Shown piece after piece: positions 1 through 8,750 of a DNA stretch of 64,000 nt (positions are counted from its first letter, which is position 1; each line of letters opens with the position of its first letter). A program made the translations under genes and the position numbers. The notes beneath the pieces were generated by a model. It ran no database searches. It saw only the letters and a list, made by a program, of their open reading frames with translations, and was not told where the DNA came from. Origin of the DNA: GCA-003244245 sp036501085 (GTDB taxonomy: Bacteria; Actinomycetota; Actinomycetes; Mycobacteriales; Pseudonocardiaceae); assembly GCA_036501085.1 (NCBI GenBank), contig DASYAZ010000016.1, positions 1-64,000 on the forward strand, given 5' to 3'.

Positions 1-1128
1 ACACTGTTACCCACTCACGAGCGACTCTCAGTCGCCCTGCTCACCTACTCCACCAAACCGCGGGGCAGCGTGGTGCACACGCTCGCGCTGGCCGAGGCGC
101 TGGTGGCCGCGGGCCAGCGGGTGACGGTGTGGGCGCTGGGCCGCGGCGGGGACGGCGGGTTCTTCCGGGCCGTCGACCCCCGGGTACGGCTGCGGATCGT
201 GCCGTTCCCCGACATCGCCGGGGAGGAGTTCGGGCCCCGCGTCCTGCGGTCCATCGAGATGCTGCGGGACGCCTTCGACCCGGCGGATCACGACGTGGCG
301 CACGCGCAGGACTGCATCAGTGCCAACGCCGCCGGCAGCTGCGTGCGCACCGTGCACCACCTCGACCACTTCAGCACGCCGGAGCTGGCCGCCTGCCACG
401 AGCGCGCCATCGTCACCCCGTCCGCGCACGTCTGCGTGTCCAGCGCGGTCGCCGCTGAGCTGCGTGAGGGATGGGGCATCACCGCCACGGTGATCCCCAA
501 CGGGGTCGACGCCGCTCGGTTCACCCGCGCGGCCAGCCCGGCCTGCGCCGCCGCCCGGGCTGCGTGGCGCTCCCGCCTGGGCCGCTATGTGCTCAGTGTC
601 GGCGGCATCGAACCGCGCAAGGGATCCGTGGAGCTGCTGGAGGCCTACGCCCTGCTGTGCACTTCGCTGCCTGAGGTAAGACTGGTGATCGTCGGCGGGG
701 AGACCCTGTTCGACTACCGGGACTACCGGGCTCGCTGGGAGCAGCGGGCCGCCGAGCTCGGCGTCGAGCCGATGGTGCTCGGACCGGTGGCACATGAAGC
801 CCTGCCCACCTTGGTGGCCGCAGCCGAGGCCTTCGCTTTCCCGTCCGTCAAGGAAGGCTTCGGGCTCGCCGCCCTCGAGGCACTGGCCGCCGGAATCCCG
901 CTGGTCGTCTCCCAGCTGCCGGTGTTCCGCGAGATCTTCACCGGCGTGGCCCGCTTCGCCGCCGACCCCGGCGAGCTGGCCGCCCAGCTGATCGCCGGCG
1001 TCACCGAGCACGACCCCGCCGCCCGCGACGCTGGCCGCGCCCTCGCCGCGCGCTACACCTGGTCCGCCGCCGCACACCACCACCTGGCGTTCTACCGCCA
1101 CCTCCCCGCACCCGAGCCCCGCCCCTGA
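1..1128 (+). CDS. MSMEG_0565-like family 1/4 glycosyltransferase, 5' end outside window
   Basis: GT-B fold glycosyltransferase that would transfer a sugar from a nucleotide donor to an unknown acceptor. The frame stays open to the left edge and reads LSVALLTYSTKPRGSVVHTL just before the GTG at 70. That strand-loop is the normal N-terminus of the family, so the real start is upstream of the window and the GTG at 70 is internal. Seen: a glycine-rich acceptor loop (KPRGS), VIPNGVDAARF, and the C-terminal donor site EGFGLAALEALAAGIPLV with the family's E-x7-E spacing. The naming as MSMEG_0565 family rests on the TYSTKPRG start and is from memory. The gene is followed by an AAA ATPase on the same strand after about 160 bp. 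Confidence 0.8.
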   Translation, partial: TLLPTHERLSVALLTYSTKPRGSVVHTLALAEALVAAGQRVTVWALGRGGDGGFFRAVDPRVRLRIVPFPDIAGEEFGPRVLRSIEMLRDAFDPADHDVAHAQDCISANAAGSCVRTVHHLDHFSTPELAACHERAIVTPSAHVCVSSAVAAELREGWGITATVIPNGVDAARFTRAASPACAAARAAWRSRLGRYVLSVGGIEPRKGSVELLEAYALLCTSLPEVRLVIVGGETLFDYRDYRARWEQRAAELGVEPMVLGPVAHEALPTLVAAAEAFAFPSVKEGFGLAALEALAAGIPLVVSQLPVFREIFTGVARFAADPGELAAQLIAGVTEHDPAARDAGRALAARYTWSAAAHHHLAFYRHLPAPEPRP

Positions 1129-1175
1129 ACCGGGACCCAACCCGCTCTAGGTGCGCACAACCCGCACTACGTGCA

Positions 1176-1233
1176 CCGAATTTCACAGGAGCGCTGTCCG
1201 GAGCGACTCGGGCGACCATGTTGTGAAACTCGG
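1176..1233. repeat. Imperfect inverted repeat, dispersed family B copy 1
   Basis: The left arm CCGAATTTCACA (1176-1187) pairs with TGTGAAACTCGG (1222-1233) with one mismatch. The left side continues GGAGCGCTG. That matches the perfect hairpin at 50628-50685 (CCGAGTTTCACCGGAGGGCT) and the copy at 57371, so these are members of one degenerate repeat family. It sits in the gap after the glycosyltransferase and could act as a terminator. Confidence 0.55.
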
Positions 1234-1259
1234 CGCACTCAGGGCGGCGCACTCAGGGC
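1232..1259. repeat. Perfect 14-bp tandem duplication
   Basis: GGCGCACTCAGGGC occurs twice head to tail (1232-1245 and 1246-1259), about 30 bp before the likely GTG start of the AAA ATPase. It may be a slippage duplication or a paired binding site; nothing in the sequence decides. Confidence 0.6.
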
Positions 1260-1288
1260 GGCGGCCGGGAGCCGTAGGCTCGGACGTC

Positions 1289-3496
1289 GTGAGCGCGCCG
1301 CAGATCACCCTCACCGCCAGGCTCACCACCTCAGCGCTGGACGCGCGGCGGGGAGTGATCCGGCTGCATCCGGAGGTGCTGGACGCCTTGGGCCTGCGGC
1401 CGTGGGACGCCGTGCGGCTCACCGGGGCCCGCTCCAGCGCGGCGCTGGCCGCCGCCGGGCAGACCGCTCCCGGCATCGCGTTGCTCGATGACCTCACGCT
1501 GTCCAACCTCGGGCTCACCGACGGGGCCGAGGTGGTGCTCGCCCCGGTGCAGGTACCTGCCGCACGCTCGATCACGGTCAGCGGATCGGTGCTGGTCAGC
1601 AGGTCGGTGAGCCCGGAGACGCTGCGGCTGGCGCTGGCCGGCAAGGTGCTCACCACCGGGGACGCGGTGTCGCTGCTCCCGCAGGACGTCACGCCCGGGT
1701 CCAATGCCGCGGCAGCGCGGGGCCGGTTGGCTGCGGCGGTCGGGATGACCTGGACCACCGAACTGCTCACCGTGACGGCCACCGAACCCTCGGGTCCGGT
1801 GGCCCCGCTGCCCTCCACCGTGGTCGGCTGGCGGGACGGCTCCCGCACCGGTGATCTCCCCGCGCCCGGCGCCACCAGGGACTCCACCCCACCGGCGGCT
1901 GCTCCTGAGCTACCGCCGCCGGCGGTGGCCGATCTGGTGGGCGCTCAGGATGCCGCGCGCCGGCTGGCTGAATGGTTCGAGATCACCTTTCACCGGCCCG
2001 AGCTGCTGCGCAGCCTGGGCGCCAGCACCCGCCTGGGCGTCGCGGTGCACGGCCCCGAAGGCGTCGGCAAGACCACGATGGTGCGCGCGGTGGCCCGTGA
2101 CGCCGAGGTGCACGTCGTCGAGCTGGCCGCGCCGAGTGTCGCGGCGCTCCAACCCGGTGCGGCCTCGCAACGGGTACACGACGCGGTGGCCGCGGCGCGG
2201 GCGCGGTGGCCCGGCGTGCTGCTGATCACCGACGTCGAGGCGCTGCTGCCGGCGACCAACCCACCGCCACTGGCCACCGTCACCCTGGATGCGCTGGCTG
2301 CCGCGATGGACGATCTCGCGCTGGTGATCACCACTGCGCATCCCGGATCGGTCGACCCGCGGCTGCGCGCCCCGGATCTGATCGATCGCGAGCTGTCGCT
2401 CGGGCTGCCCACCGCCCGGACCCGCACCGAGCTGCTCAGGGTGCTGCTGCGCGCGGTGCCGCTGGACCCGGGGGTCGATCTCGCCGCGGTGGGCGAGCGC
2501 ACCCCCGGGTTCGTCGTCGCCGATCTCGTCGCGCTGCGCCGGGAGGCGGCCGTGCGGGCCGCGCTGAGCCACACCGCCACCGGAGCCACCGGTGAGCTCG
2601 CCATCACCCAGCAGGACCTGATCGGCGCGCTGGACACCGTCCGGCCCATCTCGATGTCCACCTCGGACACGATCACCTCCGGTGGGTTGACCCTGGACGA
2701 GGTCGGCGACATGGTGGCGACCAAGCAGGCGCTCACCGAGGCGGTGCTCTGGCCGCTGCGTTACCCCGATTCGTTCACCCGGCTCGGGGTGGACCCGCCA
2801 CGCGGGGTGCTGCTCTACGGTCCACCCGGCTGCGGCAAGACCTTCCTGGTGCGGGCGCTCGCCGGTACCGGCGCGCTCAACGTGTTCGCCGTCAAGGGCG
2901 CCGAGCTACTGGACAAGTGGGTCGGCGAATCGGAGAGAGCCGTACGGGAATTGTTCCGGCGAGCCTCCGACGCCGCACCGGCGCTGATCTTCCTGGACGA
3001 GGTCGACGCGCTGGCTCCCCGGCGCGGCGGATCCGCCGACGGCGGCGTCACCGACCGGGTGGTCGCCGCGCTGCTCACCGAGATGGACGGGGCGCAGCCG
3101 CTACGCGAGGTGGTCGTGCTCGCCGCCACCAACCGCCCCGAGCTCATCGACCCGGCGCTGCTGCGCCCCGGCCGGTTGGAACGCCTGGTGTACGTACCGC
3201 CACCGGACGCGCATGCCCGAGCCGCCATCCTGCGAGCCGCCGCGCGCAACACCCCGCTGGCACCCGACGCCGACCTCGACGCGCTGGCCGGCGAGCTGGA
3301 AGGCTATTCCGCGGCGGACTGCTCAGCACTGATCCGGGAAGCCGCGCTCACCGCCATGCGCGAGTCCCTGGACGCCACCGAGGTCACCGCGACCCAGCTC
3401 GCCGCCGCTCGCCAGGCCGTCCGCCCGTCCCTTGACCCGGCGCAACTGGCCGAGCTGGCCGGGTACGCCGCGTCCCGTGGCGCGGGGACGCCATGA
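1289..3496 (+). CDS. CDC48/p97-like tandem AAA ATPase
   Basis: Predicted 735-residue double-AAA ATPase that would unfold or remodel protein complexes in the cytoplasm. An N-terminal double-psi-barrel-like region (about residues 1-180, ITLTARLTTSALDARRGVIR) is followed by D1 and D2. D1 has Walker A GPEGVGKTT (about 254-262), but its Walker B reads LLITDVEALL, with V where the catalytic Glu is expected. D2 has GPPGCGKT (about 511-518), Walker B LIFLDEVDAL and the NRPELIDPALLRPGRLE arginine-finger region. D2 therefore looks like the active hydrolase, with D1 a binding or regulatory ring. I chose the GTG at 1289 (VSAPQITLTA), because upstream codons run through repeats; an upstream GTG at 1151 is also open. 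CDC48-like proteins are known in actinobacteria. Confidence 0.85.
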   Translation: MSAPQITLTARLTTSALDARRGVIRLHPEVLDALGLRPWDAVRLTGARSSAALAAAGQTAPGIALLDDLTLSNLGLTDGAEVVLAPVQVPAARSITVSGSVLVSRSVSPETLRLALAGKVLTTGDAVSLLPQDVTPGSNAAAARGRLAAAVGMTWTTELLTVTATEPSGPVAPLPSTVVGWRDGSRTGDLPAPGATRDSTPPAAAPELPPPAVADLVGAQDAARRLAEWFEITFHRPELLRSLGASTRLGVAVHGPEGVGKTTMVRAVARDAEVHVVELAAPSVAALQPGAASQRVHDAVAAARARWPGVLLITDVEALLPATNPPPLATVTLDALAAAMDDLALVITTAHPGSVDPRLRAPDLIDRELSLGLPTARTRTELLRVLLRAVPLDPGVDLAAVGERTPGFVVADLVALRREAAVRAALSHTATGATGELAITQQDLIGALDTVRPISMSTSDTITSGGLTLDEVGDMVATKQALTEAVLWPLRYPDSFTRLGVDPPRGVLLYGPPGCGKTFLVRALAGTGALNVFAVKGAELLDKWVGESERAVRELFRRASDAAPALIFLDEVDALAPRRGGSADGGVTDRVVAALLTEMDGAQPLREVVVLAATNRPELIDPALLRPGRLERLVYVPPPDAHARAAILRAAARNTPLAPDADLDALAGELEGYSAADCSALIREAALTAMRESLDATEVTATQLAAARQAVRPSLDPAQLAELAGYAASRGAGTP

Positions 3497-3504
3497 AGAT
3501 CTAG

Positions 3505-3510
3505 TATGAT
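3505..3510 (+). promoter_or_regulatory. Possible -10 box for vapBC
   Basis: TATGAT lies 6 bp before the vapB ATG, inside AGTATGATGTTCGTATGAAG, which carries two TATGA repeats. With so short a leader and no Shine-Dalgarno sequence, the transcript could be leaderless. The repeats may also be an autoregulatory operator, as is usual for VapB. No clear -35 box was found. Confidence 0.3.
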
Positions 3511-3516
3511 GTTCGT

Positions 3517-3780
3517 ATGAAGAAGCGTCGGGTAACGCTGAACCTCGATGAAGACCTCGTCGAGGCATTGGAGGCAATCGGCGGTCGCAGCATGTCATCG
3601 GTCGCCAACGACGCCTTACGCGAGGCGCTTGAGTTAGCCGCCCATCGGATAGCGCTGCGAGAGTGGCTCGACGAGTTGGACGACAAACACGGCGCGCCCT
3701 CCGCTGACGAGATGGCTGCCGCCAAGACCCTGCTCGACGCTGTCAAGCACGGTGAAGCCGGTGGGACGAGCGCCGCATGA
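3517..3780 (+). CDS. vapB: VapB-like ribbon-helix-helix antitoxin
   Basis: Small 87-residue protein whose N-terminus (KKRRVTLNLDEDLVEALEAI) has the alternating pattern of a ribbon-helix-helix DNA-binding strand followed by a helix. A charged C-terminal half (about 45-87) would wrap the toxin. Its stop overlaps the start of the PIN-domain gene by 4 bp (ATGA), the usual arrangement for a type II pair in which the antitoxin neutralises the toxin and represses the operon. The assignment rests on fold pattern and context. Confidence 0.75.
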   Translation: MKKRRVTLNLDEDLVEALEAIGGRSMSSVANDALREALELAAHRIALREWLDELDDKHGAPSADEMAAAKTLLDAVKHGEAGGTSAA

Positions 3781-4211
3781 GCTCCTTCGCGGTCGTCCTC
3801 GACGCCGCTGCGTTCGACAGCCTCGATAGCCAACGTTCCACCGGGATGCGCGCGCTCCTGCGCCGCGCGATCGACGACGGCGACGAGGTTCGCTGCGCTG
3901 CGGTGACGCTTGCCGAGGTCTGCCGCGGGGTAGCGCGCACCCGCGTGGTCGAGGCGGCACTGGCGCGCCGGAGAGGCGGCCAGCGAATCAGGGTCGTGCC
4001 GACTGATGAGCGGTTCGCCAAACTGGTCGGCGCGATTCTGCGCGACACCGGCTCCGGCAGCGAGCGCATCGCCGACGCCCATGTCATCGCCGCCTGCGCC
4101 ACGGTGGACACCGCACTTGTTCTTACTGCCGACCCGGACGACATCGCCGCCCTGGCCACCGCGATCCCTGGGACTCGCATCGTCACCCGCGATCCGAGTT
4201 CACCTCTGTAG
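3777..4211 (+). CDS. vapC: VapC-like PIN-domain ribonuclease toxin
   Basis: 144-residue PIN-domain protein, predicted to be a Mg-dependent endoribonuclease held inactive by the upstream antitoxin. Acidic residues that fit the PIN active site are visible: D9 in VVLDAAAFD, the E in VTLAEVCRG, the D in RIADAHVIAA, and the D residues in LTADPDDIAAL near the C-terminus. Length and ATGA coupling to the RHH gene fit VapBC. The target RNA cannot be told from sequence. Confidence 0.8.
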   Translation: MSSFAVVLDAAAFDSLDSQRSTGMRALLRRAIDDGDEVRCAAVTLAEVCRGVARTRVVEAALARRRGGQRIRVVPTDERFAKLVGAILRDTGSGSERIADAHVIAACATVDTALVLTADPDDIAALATAIPGTRIVTRDPSSPL

Positions 4212-4241
4212 GCGCCGACCACCTCACGAGCCGGGCGAGGA

Positions 4242-4826
4242 TCAGCCGGCGTAATCGTTCGTGACGATCAAAATCACTCCAGGACCATCGTTGGCGATCT
4301 CGGCGAACCGGGGCTCGACCTGCGCGCCGAACCGGGCACGGAGCGCATCGGCGGACGCTCGCTCCCCGGTGCCCTCCCGGTAGTAGGCGGTGGTGGTCGG
4401 GATCGTGCTGCGCGCGTAGTTAGCCACCTCGATCACCGTCCACCCGGCAGCCCGCAGATCGGCCGCCGCCCGCGCGGCCAGACCGCTGATCGTGCTGTTG
4501 TTGTAGACCCGCACGGCACCGCGACTCTCACCGTTGTCACCGAGTTCTGCGCCGACGGCGGCTTGCCCGGGAACGGACGCTGATGTTTCGGGTGCGGGTG
4601 CAGGGGTCGTGGGCACCGGCGGTGGGTAGGGAATGACCACCGGGTGCGAGGGGGTAGCTGTGGGAGCGTGACTCGGAGTGGCCAGCGGAGAGGTCCGTGC
4701 CGATTTCCGTTCACCCTGGAGCGCCACCACCAGCCCGATCACCACCGCGATCAGCGCCACCGCGAGCAGGGCCAACCCGGTTGTGCGCAGCCGGCCACCG
4801 CGTCCAGGGTCATTCGACTGGAACAC
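4242..4826 (-). CDS. Membrane-anchored LytR C-terminal domain protein
   Basis: 194 residues: a short cytoplasmic N-terminus, one membrane segment (about 15-36, TTGLALLAVALIAVVIGLVV), a Pro/Thr/Ser-rich linker (about 45-90) and a C-terminal LytR_C-type domain (about 100-194). That domain includes VRVYNNSTISGLAARAAADL and GVILIVTNDYAG. LytR_C domains are extracytoplasmic and often accompany cell-wall polymer ligases; no catalytic LCP domain is present here. The gene lies 2 bp after a DUF3263 gene, a pairing common in actinobacteria, so the two are probably co-transcribed. Function unknown. Confidence 0.8.
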   Translation of the reverse strand: MFQSNDPGRGGRLRTTGLALLAVALIAVVIGLVVALQGERKSARTSPLATPSHAPTATPSHPVVIPYPPPVPTTPAPAPETSASVPGQAAVGAELGDNGESRGAVRVYNNSTISGLAARAAADLRAAGWTVIEVANYARSTIPTTTAYYREGTGERASADALRARFGAQVEPRFAEIANDGPGVILIVTNDYAG

Positions 4827-4828
4827 GG

Positions 4829-5122
4829 CTACCTCGGGTCGCCGACGCGGCGAGCGGCCCGCGCCCGCTGGCGGCCTGACCTCAGCCGGCGCAATCGCTT
4901 GACCAGCATCGGATCAGCAGCGAGCGCCTCCGGTCGATCGATCAACCCGTTGAGGGCTTGGTAGTAGCGAGTAGCGGAGAGGTCGAACAGCTCCCGGATG
5001 GCCTGTTCCTTGGCGCCCGCGTACTTCCACCATTGCCGTTCGAAGGCCAACATCTCGCGGTCCCGGCTGGTCAGGCTCTGAGCCTGGTCGTCGATCGGGT
5101 GCAGCGCCTCTGCGGCATCCAT
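4829..5122 (-). CDS. DUF3263 family protein
   Basis: 97-residue basic cytoplasmic protein. The core LTSRDREMLAFERQWWKYAG followed by KEQAIRELFDLSATRYYQALN is the DUF3263 signature and looks like a helix-turn-helix (about 40-65). The C-terminus is Arg-rich. I chose ATG 5122 because AGGAG stands 4 bp upstream; a longer frame to 5185 lacks a ribosome site. It probably regulates or works with the LytR_C gene that follows, which is inference. Confidence 0.8.
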   Translation of the reverse strand: MDAAEALHPIDDQAQSLTSRDREMLAFERQWWKYAGAKEQAIRELFDLSATRYYQALNGLIDRPEALAADPMLVKRLRRLRSGRQRARAARRVGDPR

Positions 5123-5265
5123 TGCGCTCCTGGAGAGTTCACGATTCCCCCGGGGGAAATCACACTGATGTGATTCTGCGCGCATTGAACCACGGCGCGG
5201 GTGGCGGGTGGCAGCGGCGCCCCGGGAGACACCTGCGGAGCAGGTCCGGATTACTGTGACTCATC

Positions 5266-5868
5266 GTGGCTGTCTGTCCGATCCGCATCGTCGGCGATCC
5301 CGTGCTCCACACCCCCACCGAGCTCGTGACGGAGTTCGGCGACGCGCTGCACGACCTGGTGAACACCATGTTCGACACGATGGCGGCGGCGCAGGGCGTC
5401 GGCCTGGCGGCCAACCAGATCGGGGTGAACCTGCGCCTGTTCGTCTACGACTGTGGGGAAGACCGTCGAGACGACTGCGGGGAAGACGGCGGGGACGCGG
5501 AAGGCAACCGGCGGCGCGGCGTGGTGGTCAACCCCGTGCTGGAGACCAGCGGGCGGCCCGAAACCATGCCCGACCCCGACGATGACTGGGAAGGTTGCCT
5601 GTCGGTGCCCGGCGAGTCCTTCCCCACCGGGCGAGCCGGGTGGGCGAAGGTCACCGGCCTCGACGCGGACGGCGCGCCGGTGACCGTCGAGGGCACCGGG
5701 CTGCTGGCCCGCTGCCTGCAGCACGAGACCGACCACCTCGACGGGATCATCTACCTCGACCGGCTGGTCGGCCGGTACGCCCGTGAGGCGAAGAAGATGG
5801 TCAGGGCCCAGAACTGGGGTGTGCCCGGCCTGTCCTGGGACCCCGCCGCAATCCCACCCGAGGACTGA
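5266..5868 (+). CDS. def: Peptide deformylase with an acidic/basic insertion
   Basis: Metalloenzyme that removes the N-formyl group from nascent proteins. All three family motifs are present: GVGLAANQIG (motif 1, about residue 44), EGCLSVPG (motif 2, Cys metal ligand, about 109) and QHETDHLDG (motif 3, HExxH-type ligands, about 153). Length is 200 residues. Odd: residues about 64-84 contain an extra charged, partly repeated stretch (CGEDRRDDCGEDGGDAEG) between motifs 1 and 2, with a tandem CGED unit; most deformylases have a short turn there. The start is GTG 5266, without a strong ribosome site. It is divergent from the DUF3263/LytR_C pair. Confidence 0.92.
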   Translation: MAVCPIRIVGDPVLHTPTELVTEFGDALHDLVNTMFDTMAAAQGVGLAANQIGVNLRLFVYDCGEDRRDDCGEDGGDAEGNRRRGVVVNPVLETSGRPETMPDPDDDWEGCLSVPGESFPTGRAGWAKVTGLDADGAPVTVEGTGLLARCLQHETDHLDGIIYLDRLVGRYAREAKKMVRAQNWGVPGLSWDPAAIPPED

Positions 5869-5903
5869 GCCCGCCTAGCAACTCGCCAAGCAGGTCGTGG
5901 CGT

Positions 5904-5963
5904 CGTGAGCTCGACATCACGGACATCCCCTGGGCCGGCGACGTCACTGGCGTCGAGCTCACG
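5904..5963. terminator. Inverted repeat after def, possible terminator
   Basis: CGTGAGCTCGAC (5904-5915) pairs perfectly with GTCGAGCTCACG (5952-5963) across a 36-nt loop. It lies between def and the HtrA-like gene, so it may terminate def transcription or act as a regulatory site. There is no U-tract. Confidence 0.45.
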
Positions 5964-6041
5964 AACCGGAACACCGTGCGGCTGGCGAGCGTTGGGGTGT
6001 GCAACGGTGTAATTGGTTTTGCGTCTGAGGCGGTGGGCGTG

Positions 6042-6953
6042 ATGGATCCCTTGGACTCCTACTCGCAGACGGTCAGTTCGGTGGCGGCTGCGGTCACCCC
6101 GCACGTCGCCAGCCTACGGATCTCCTCGGGCGCCGGATCGGCGGTGATCTTCGCTGACGACGGGCTGCTGCTGACCAATGCGCACGTCGTCGGATCCGGC
6201 CAGAACGGCGTCGCGGCCTTCACCGACGGCACCGAGAGCCGGTTCGACGTGGTGGGCGTCGACCCGCTCTCCGACCTGGCGGTGATCCGATCCCGGAGTG
6301 CCACCCCGGCCGCAGCGGCCCTGGGTGATGCCGACGAGCTGGTCGTCGGGCAGCTCGTGGTCGCCATCGGTAACCCGCTGGGGCTGACCGGTTCGGTGAC
6401 CGCCGGGGTGATCAGCGGGTTGGGCCGGTCGTTGCCGGTGCGTTCCGGTCGCGCGGTGCGGGTGATAGAAGACGTGATCCAGACTGACGCCGCGCTCAAC
6501 CCCGGCAACTCCGGCGGCGCGCTGGCCGATGCCAGCGCGCGAGTGGTCGGGATCAACACCGCCGTCGCCGGCGTCGGGCTCGGGATGGCGGTGCCGGTCA
6601 ACGCGACGACCCGCCGGATCATCGGCGCCCTGCTCGCCGACGGCCGGGTGCGTCGGGGCTACCTCGGACTCGTCGGGGTGCCCGCCCCGCTGCCCGCGGC
6701 GGTGGCGGAACGGACCGGACAGGCGAGGGGGCTGCGCCTGATGGAGGTCATCCCGGGCAGCCCCGCCGACCGGGCCGGGCTGCGCACCGGAGACCTCGTG
6801 CTGAGCGCGGGACGCCAGCCCGTCACCGACGCCCAAGGCCTCCAGCGTCAGCTGTTCTCCGAGGCCATCGGCATCAGGTTGCCCATCACCGTGCTGCGCA
6901 ACGGCGCGATGGTGGATGTGATCACCGTGCCCACCGAGCTCGTCCAGACCTAG
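6042..6953 (+). CDS. HtrA/DegQ-like S1C serine protease with PDZ domain
   Basis: 303-residue trypsin-fold protease of the HtrA family for protein quality control. Catalytic triad: H in LLTNAHVV (about residue 46), D in LSDLAVI (about 77) and S in NPGNSGGAL (about 155). A PDZ domain (about 210-300, RGLRLMEVIPGSPADRAGLRTGDLV) carries the usual carboxylate-binding region. No signal peptide or membrane segment is visible, so it may be cytoplasmic, unlike most actinobacterial HtrA proteins, which are membrane-anchored. ATG 6042 has GAGG upstream; a longer frame from 5976 exists but begins with non-conserved residues. Confidence 0.9.
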   Translation: MDPLDSYSQTVSSVAAAVTPHVASLRISSGAGSAVIFADDGLLLTNAHVVGSGQNGVAAFTDGTESRFDVVGVDPLSDLAVIRSRSATPAAAALGDADELVVGQLVVAIGNPLGLTGSVTAGVISGLGRSLPVRSGRAVRVIEDVIQTDAALNPGNSGGALADASARVVGINTAVAGVGLGMAVPVNATTRRIIGALLADGRVRRGYLGLVGVPAPLPAAVAERTGQARGLRLMEVIPGSPADRAGLRTGDLVLSAGRQPVTDAQGLQRQLFSEAIGIRLPITVLRNGAMVDVITVPTELVQT

Positions 6954-7118
6954 CACAACCACCGCGCCACGCGGGTTGACCAGCGCTCCCGTCACGGTCC
7001 CTGGGCTGCGCAGTGAGCGAACTCCGCCCACCCACAGGCCAGGTAGGCGGTGTGCGGAAGGCATGGTACCGGTGACAGTCAGTGGAGCGTGACATCCTGC
7101 CGGCTCCCGAGGACTCCC

Positions 7119-8750
7119 GTGACCACATCATCGCCCACACATACCGACGTCCTTGTCATCGGCGCTGGACCAAGCGGCTTGATCACGGCCCTGCAGCTGA
7201 CCCGGTACGGCGTTCACGTACGAGTGGTCGACCGTAAATCCGGACCAGTCGAGCAAGCCAGAGCGACCATTGTGCATGCGCGCACCCTCGAATATCTCGA
7301 CCGCTTGGATTTGGCGGATCAAGCAATGGACCAGGGAGTGCCGATCACCGGCGTCGAGGTCCGCGAGCGGACTGGCGCGGCTGTACTACCGCTGGCTGAT
7401 CCCGGCATCGAAGGCCGGACGCGTTTTCCATGCGCGCTCTCACTGAAACAGTCCAGAACCGAACAGATTCTGGTAGCGGCCCTCGCCGAGCGGGGCGTGG
7501 AGGTCGAGTGGAACTGCACTGTCGAGCAGGTGAGAAACACCGAGAACAGCGTCCAGGTGAACGTTGCGCGGGCGGATCGGCACGACGCGATCGAAGCCCG
7601 CCGGGTCGTCGCCTCCGACGGTGCCGGTAGTACAGTGCGCCGCTGCCTTGGCATCGCTTTCGACGGCGCCACCTACCCCCATACCGGTCTGCTGGCTGAC
7701 GTGGTTCTTGACGTCGATCTGGCACCGAACAGGCTCCGACTGAATCTGACTCGCGGCGGATTCGTCGGCATCCTGCCGACCGGCGAGGACAGCTACCGGT
7801 TATTCGGCGCTGTTCCACCCGATCTCACTCGCGCACCGGCCCAGCGAGAGATCTCACACAATGCCTACGCGGAGCTGTCCCGGGCCACGCTGCAACACTG
7901 GTTCGACGAATTTTTCCAGGTTGAGGGTGAGCTCCGCGAGATCAGCTGGGCCTCACTCTTCCAATTCCACAGCAGGATCGCGGCGCAGTTCGTCTCCGGA
8001 GACGTATTCCTTGTCGGCGATGCGGCGCACATTCATAATCCCGCCGGCGGGCAGGGCCTGAATCTGGGCGTCGGAGACGCGATGAACCTGGGGTGGAAGT
8101 TGGCGCTCGTGAGCCGCGGCGAGGCGAAGGAGGATCTGCTCACGACCTATGAACCCGAGCGCCGCCCAGCAGCACGGACAATCATGAGAAACACTGATCG
8201 CGGGTTCAAACTCGAAACTGCCGGCAGCCCGGTGGCGATGTGGATGCGCATGCATCTCGCGACGAGACTGATCTCGCCGCTGACCCGCCTTCCCCAGGTG
8301 CGCCGGATACTGTTCCGAATGATGTCCCAGACGTGGATTTCCTACCGCCGCAGCGCTGCCGTCGCAGACCACAATGGTGCCGGTGGACTTCATCCCGGCG
8401 ATCGCGCACCGTACGCACCACTGGCCACCGCACCCAGTGGGGTTCTCAGTACCACAGGTGGCGACGGCTATCGCCTTCTCCTGTTTGAGGGCCTGATTCC
8501 CACCAGGTCACTCGGCGACCTCGATACGTTCAGCTCCGAACTCTCGGGCCGATACCTCTCACCGGTGCTGATTCGCATCATCCCGCAACGTGAGAAGGCG
8601 GCCCAGGAAGCCTACCAAGCACATCGCACCTGCCTTGTCCTGATCCGGCCGGACGGACACATCGCAGCGATCAGTCAACCGGATACCAGGGGGGATGTCG
8701 CGTTATTCATCACCCATCTGGACAGCATCCTGATCCGCCGACCGCGCTGA
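7119..8750 (+). CDS. Class A FAD monooxygenase, candidate second tailoring oxygenase of the bisindole cluster
   Basis: 543-residue PheA/TfdB-type aromatic hydroxylase. Seen: FAD-binding VLVIGAGPSGLITALQL (about 12-28), ASDGAGSTVRR (DG motif), DVFLVGDAAHIHNPAGGQGL (GD motif, about 297) and a C-terminal thioredoxin-like domain. It is distinct from the RebC orthologue at 25683 and from the shorter monooxygenase at 11685. Indolotryptoline clusters carry two extra FAD monooxygenases (X1, X2) besides the RebC homologue; this is a candidate X2-type enzyme, by gene content only. GTG 7119 has GAGGA upstream. Leu TTA codons occur at 7800 and 8703. It is convergent with the next gene, with no gap (stop ends at 8750, next stop at 8751). 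Confidence 0.82.
   Translation: MTTSSPTHTDVLVIGAGPSGLITALQLTRYGVHVRVVDRKSGPVEQARATIVHARTLEYLDRLDLADQAMDQGVPITGVEVRERTGAAVLPLADPGIEGRTRFPCALSLKQSRTEQILVAALAERGVEVEWNCTVEQVRNTENSVQVNVARADRHDAIEARRVVASDGAGSTVRRCLGIAFDGATYPHTGLLADVVLDVDLAPNRLRLNLTRGGFVGILPTGEDSYRLFGAVPPDLTRAPAQREISHNAYAELSRATLQHWFDEFFQVEGELREISWASLFQFHSRIAAQFVSGDVFLVGDAAHIHNPAGGQGLNLGVGDAMNLGWKLALVSRGEAKEDLLTTYEPERRPAARTIMRNTDRGFKLETAGSPVAMWMRMHLATRLISPLTRLPQVRRILFRMMSQTWISYRRSAAVADHNGAGGLHPGDRAPYAPLATAPSGVLSTTGGDGYRLLLFEGLIPTRSLGDLDTFSSELSGRYLSPVLIRIIPQREKAAQEAYQAHRTCLVLIRPDGHIAAISQPDTRGDVALFITHLDSILIRRPR

Noticed and set aside
28..1140. Long minus-strand open frame across the glycosyltransferase
   Set aside because: The plus-strand product has clear GT-B motifs; the minus frame is a Gly-rich shadow.
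1232..1259. Tandem repeat as a CRISPR or VNTR array
   Set aside because: Only two adjacent 14-bp units without spacers.
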